From JBFLVQ01 sp040758525 (lineage in GTDB: Bacteria; Acidobacteriota; Blastocatellia; Chloracidobacteriales; JADJPF01): a DNA stretch of 33,218 nt. The notes beneath the pieces are model-generated. The model saw only the letters and a program-made list of their open reading frames with translations. It did no database searches and was not told the DNA's origin. Positions 30,213 through 33,218 of this stretch are shown here, one piece after another. The position numbers were made by a program, and so were the translations under genes. Where the stretch lies: positions 1 through 33,218 of the forward strand of contig JBFLVQ010000024.1 in NCBI GenBank assembly GCA_040758525.1, given 5' to 3'. The first letter of the stretch is position 1. Each line of letters opens with the position of its first letter.

Positions 30213-32102
30213 ATGTGTGGCATTTGTGGATACATTACGGAAAAGGGTAGAGCGAGTCGAGAATTGGTGCGCGAGATGGCCAGCACAATCCGCTCACGTG
30301 GGCCAGATGATGAAGGCTATTATGTAGAGGGGCCCGTTGCGCTTGGCCATCGCCGCCTAAGCATCATTGATCTAGAGAGTGGTCACCAGCCTATCACCAA
30401 CGAGACCGCCTCAATCTGGATCGTCTTCAATGGTGAGATCTATAACTTCCAGACACTACGTGAGCAATTACGTGCTTGCGGTCACAGCTTTGCTACCAAT
30501 TCTGATACTGAAGTAATCGTGCATGCATATGAGGAGTATGGCGAGGATTGTGTTAAATACTTCAATGGTATGTTTGCTTTTGCGCTTTGGGATGAAGAGC
30601 GCAAGCGCCTGATGTTGGCACGTGATCGCTTTGGTGAGAAGCCACTCTATTATGCTCAGGCTAATGGTGACTTTATCTTTGCTTCTGAGCCAAAAGCATT
30701 ACTTACTCACTCACGAGTTAGTCGTGAGATTGATCCACGCAGTCTCAGTCGCTATCTTGCTTTTGAATATGTTCCTTGGCCACATTCAATGTTCAAGCAG
30801 ATACGCAAGCTACCGCCTGCACATATATTGATCTATGAGAATGGTGAAGCACGTTTAGCGCGTTATTGGGATCCACATTTCCGCCCCCTTGAGAGCATGG
30901 ATGAGGAAGCGATCGAAGCAGAGTTGATTCGGCGACTGCATGAGGCGGTGCGCCTGCGACTCATTAGTGATGTGCCACTGGGAGTCTTTCTTTCTGGTGG
31001 TATCGACTCCTCTGCCGTGGTCGCAATGATGGCAGAAATGATGCCTACTAAGCAGATCAAAACTTTCTCGATCGCCTTCGAAGAGAAGTCATTCGATGAA
31101 TCGCCCTATTCGCGTCTGGTTGCTAATCATTTTGACACTGATCATTCTGAACATGTCTTTAACTTAGATGCGCTCTCGGCTGTGCTCCCTGAGGTTACAG
31201 CTTATATGGATGAGCCATTGGGAGATGGGTCGTTAATGGCGACTTATCTGCTGGCACGATTTACCCGTGAAAAAGTCACGGTTGCTTTGGGTGGTGATGG
31301 TGGAGATGAACTTTTCGCCGGCTACCCGACTTTCCCAGCCTTTCGTATTGCCAACATCTATGATCATGTACCGGCGGCGGTGCGTGCCACTGTCGAACGT
31401 GTCGCTACACTGCTACCTGTTTCTGTTAACAACTTTAGCTTTGACTTTAAAGTAAAGCAGTTTCTTAAAGGGGCACGCTATGCCAATCCTATGCGTAATC
31501 AAGCTTGGATTGGATCATTTACACCCGAGGAGCAGCACGAACTTTTATCAACAGAGATACAACGTGAACTAGCTGGTTTCAATCCTTATGGTCGGTTGAT
31601 TGAACTGGAGAGCGAGCATGCTCAAGATAGTCCACTTAACCGACTTACTTACCAGTACTTCAATTGCTATCTTACGGACAATATTCTCTTCAAAGTAGAT
31701 CGCACCAGCATGGCCTGTTCACTAGAAGCTCGCTCGCCACTACTTGATCACAACTTTGCAGAATTTGTTTGTGCAATCCCGGAATGGTTAAGGCTACGCC
31801 ACCTGAAATCAAAATACATATTCAAGCGTAGTCTGCGTGGACGGGTGCCTATAGAAATTCTCAAGCGTAGTAAGAAAGGGTTTGGTATTCCTGTTGCGAA
31901 ATTGATTCTAGGTGGACTACGCGATCTCTTTGTCAGTGAATTCCGAATAGAGAAGATCAAACGGGAAGGCTTCTTCAATCCGGTCTATGTCACACGATTA
32001 CTAGACGAGCATCTAGCAGGTAAGCGAGACAATCGCAAGCTGCTATGGACACTAATGATGTTCCAATTGTGGCGCAAATATTACCTCAACGATTCGGTAT
32101 GA
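30213..32102 (+). CDS. asnB: Glutamine-hydrolysing asparagine synthetase (AsnB family)
   Basis: A 629-residue two-domain enzyme. The N-terminal class II glutaminase begins MCGICGY with nucleophile C2 after Met removal, and continues with RGPDDEGYY, LGHRRLSIIDL and FNGEIYNF. The synthetase domain has the ATP-pyrophosphatase P-loop SGGIDSS at 261-267, and VALGGDGGDELFAGYP and SMACSLEARSPLLDH further on. It makes asparagine from aspartate, glutamine and ATP, but AsnB-like enzymes inside polysaccharide clusters often amidate a sugar acid or another group on the glycan. The adjacent epimerase of the UDP-uronate type makes that alternative attractive here. The start codon abuts the glycosyltransferase stop with no clear ribosome-binding site, so translation is coupled; its own stop overlaps the next start (ATGA). 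Confidence 0.92.
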   Translation: MCGICGYITEKGRASRELVREMASTIRSRGPDDEGYYVEGPVALGHRRLSIIDLESGHQPITNETASIWIVFNGEIYNFQTLREQLRACGHSFATNSDTEVIVHAYEEYGEDCVKYFNGMFAFALWDEERKRLMLARDRFGEKPLYYAQANGDFIFASEPKALLTHSRVSREIDPRSLSRYLAFEYVPWPHSMFKQIRKLPPAHILIYENGEARLARYWDPHFRPLESMDEEAIEAELIRRLHEAVRLRLISDVPLGVFLSGGIDSSAVVAMMAEMMPTKQIKTFSIAFEEKSFDESPYSRLVANHFDTDHSEHVFNLDALSAVLPEVTAYMDEPLGDGSLMATYLLARFTREKVTVALGGDGGDELFAGYPTFPAFRIANIYDHVPAAVRATVERVATLLPVSVNNFSFDFKVKQFLKGARYANPMRNQAWIGSFTPEEQHELLSTEIQRELAGFNPYGRLIELESEHAQDSPLNRLTYQYFNCYLTDNILFKVDRTSMACSLEARSPLLDHNFAEFVCAIPEWLRLRHLKSKYIFKRSLRGRVPIEILKRSKKGFGIPVAKLILGGLRDLFVSEFRIEKIKREGFFNPVYVTRLLDEHLAGKRDNRKLLWTLMMFQLWRKYYLNDSV

Positions 32103-33091
32103 AACGACGCTTACTTGACTATCTCGTCTGTCTCTACTGCAAATATGAACTGGTTCTTATTGAACCAGTAATGGAAGGCGCCGAGATTATCGCTGGCAAA
32201 CTGCTATGCAAGCAGTGCCGACGTAATTTCCCAATCCAAGCTGGTATCCCTCGTCTGCTACCTGATGAACTCTCTCAGGAAAAACAGGCTACCGCGGCTG
32301 GTTTTGGCTATTCTTGGAAAGCCTTTGCACATCTGGATGAGGCTTATGAGCAGCAGTTCCTTGATTGGATAGCTCCTATTACACGTGAGTTCTTTGATAA
32401 TAAATTGGTGCTTGATGCTGGCTGTGGCAAAGGCCGACATGCCTGGTGTGCAGCACGTTTCGGAGCACGTGAAGTGATCGGCCTAGACCTTAGTGAGGCA
32501 GTGGAAGTTGCCTATCATAATACTCGTGATCTAGAGAATGTACATATTGTGCAAGGTGATATCTACAACCTGCCCTTTCGTGTACAGTTCGATTACATCT
32601 ATTCCGTAGGTGTATTGCACCATCTACCGGATCCTGCTGCCGGCTTTCTTGCACTGACCAGGGTGCTACACAAAGGTGGGACAATCTCGGCATGGGTTTA
32701 TGGGCGAGAAAACAATGGTTGGATAACCTATTTTGTGAATCCATTCCGTGAGCGGATTGCTGCTAAGATGCCACGTGCACTATTAAGACTACTCAGTTGG
32801 AGTGTCACGGCATTGTTGCTCTATCCTGCCCTTAAGCTTGTTTATCGGCCCATCAATTTAATGTTGCCAGGCCTGGCCAAGCTACTCTTTTATAATGACT
32901 ATATGTTCTATATATCGAAATTCAGTTTTCGTGATATATACTCGATTGTGCTTGACCATTTGATTGCACCTACTGCATTTTATCTGCGGCGAGAAGAGTT
33001 TGCCAGTTGGTTTGAGACCGCGCAACTCGACAAAGTTCAGATCAATTGGCACAATCGCAACTCTTGGCGCGGAATGGGTATGGCAGATTGA
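32099..33091 (+). CDS. SAM-dependent methyltransferase with N-terminal Trm112-like zinc ribbon
   Basis: About 330 residues from ATG 32099, which overlaps the asnB stop by four bases (ATGA). A zinc ribbon of Trm112 type comes first, with C11-x-x-C14 and C37-x-x-C40 followed by PIQAGIPRLLPDE. A class I methyltransferase domain follows with VLDAGCGKGRH (104-114) binding SAM, D130 after the second strand, and GVLHHLPDP (171-179). The C-terminal part has hydrophobic stretches (about 225-245) that may contact the membrane. The combination is common in glycan and lipid-linked biosynthetic clusters. An upstream ATG at 32045 is in frame but lies well inside asnB. Its substrate is unknown; a glycan or lipid intermediate made by its operon partners is most likely. 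Confidence 0.88.
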   Translation: MKRRLLDYLVCLYCKYELVLIEPVMEGAEIIAGKLLCKQCRRNFPIQAGIPRLLPDELSQEKQATAAGFGYSWKAFAHLDEAYEQQFLDWIAPITREFFDNKLVLDAGCGKGRHAWCAARFGAREVIGLDLSEAVEVAYHNTRDLENVHIVQGDIYNLPFRVQFDYIYSVGVLHHLPDPAAGFLALTRVLHKGGTISAWVYGRENNGWITYFVNPFRERIAAKMPRALLRLLSWSVTALLLYPALKLVYRPINLMLPGLAKLLFYNDYMFYISKFSFRDIYSIVLDHLIAPTAFYLRREEFASWFETAQLDKVQINWHNRNSWRGMGMAD

Positions 33092-33114
33092 GTTTATCCA
33101 AAAGGCAAAGAAGA

Positions 33115-33144
33115 CCTCGGCCAAATGTTTTATCTTGGCCGAGG
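33115..33144 (+). terminator. Hairpin after the glycan operon
   Basis: CCTCGGCCAA (33115-33124) and TTGGCCGAGG (33135-33144) are perfect inverse complements with a 10-base loop, 23 bases after the methyltransferase stop. No T run follows. The remaining bases to the right edge (33145-33218) show no gene. Confidence 0.55.
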
Positions 33145-33218
33145 ATGAATTTGCCATCATTGAGCAGCCTCAATAGCTGCGCAATGATAACTCTTGGCCG
33201 CAACTGAGAAAACCTGCA

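Noticed and set aside
1..33218. CRISPR arrays, tRNA genes, insertion sequences, prophage genes
   Set aside because: I looked for regular repeat-spacer patterns, tRNA-like cloverleaves in the gaps, transposase or integrase frames and found none.

Overview
The window reads as a slice of a bacterial chromosome with short intergenic gaps, Gram-negative-type housekeeping genes and many signalling genes. GC looks moderate by eye. A DUF3160-like exported protein, a CarD regulator, FHA-GAF-cyclase proteins, a YqiJ/YqiK flotillin pair and a primary sigma factor with a long insert between regions 1.2 and 2 together fit Acidobacteriota, possibly Blastocatellia. No rRNA or other taxonomic marker is present, so this placement is inference. 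I see no insertion sequence, prophage, CRISPR array or tRNA.

Left part (1-6.3 kb): a partial enoyl-CoA hydratase running off the left edge, a DUF3160-like secreted protein, an NHL beta-propeller, an FHA-GAF-adenylate cyclase and the house-cleaning NTP pyrophosphatase RdgB. A 742-base gene-poor stretch follows. It holds a 38-bp dyad in the rdgB leader, several stem-forming repeats that may be a structured RNA, and a good sigma-70-type promoter for rpoD.

Signalling core (7.0-13.4 kb): the primary sigma factor rpoD, a second FHA-GAF-cyclase paralogous to the first, a single-domain response regulator, and a hybrid histidine kinase with two receivers, one of which has lost its phosphoacceptor aspartate. 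The two cyclases flank rdgB and rpoD. The second cyclase and rpoD share a 29-30 bp upstream element.

Middle (13.5-22.1 kb): a NUDIX hydrolase, a short two-helix membrane protein that starts just after the stop of an M20 amidohydrolase, carD with its own promoter, a CNNM/CorC-type membrane protein, a cyclase-family hydrolase plus KDPG-type aldolase operon behind a consensus-like promoter, and a YqiJ-YqiK flotillin operon.

Right part (22.4-33.2 kb): a long UvrD/Rep-type helicase with a complete DEDDh (DnaQ-like) exonuclease inserted between helicase motifs IV and V, an atypical stand-alone receiver, a small three-helix membrane protein, thioredoxin reductase, and a surface-glycan type cluster. 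In that cluster a nucleotide-sugar epimerase is divergent from a tight operon of a DPM1/GtrB-like glycosyltransferase, an asparagine synthetase and a zinc-ribbon methyltransferase.

Most genes are ordinary. The helicase-exonuclease fusion, the duplicated cyclases around rpoD, the degenerate receivers and the unexplained intergenic structures are the points most worth following up.
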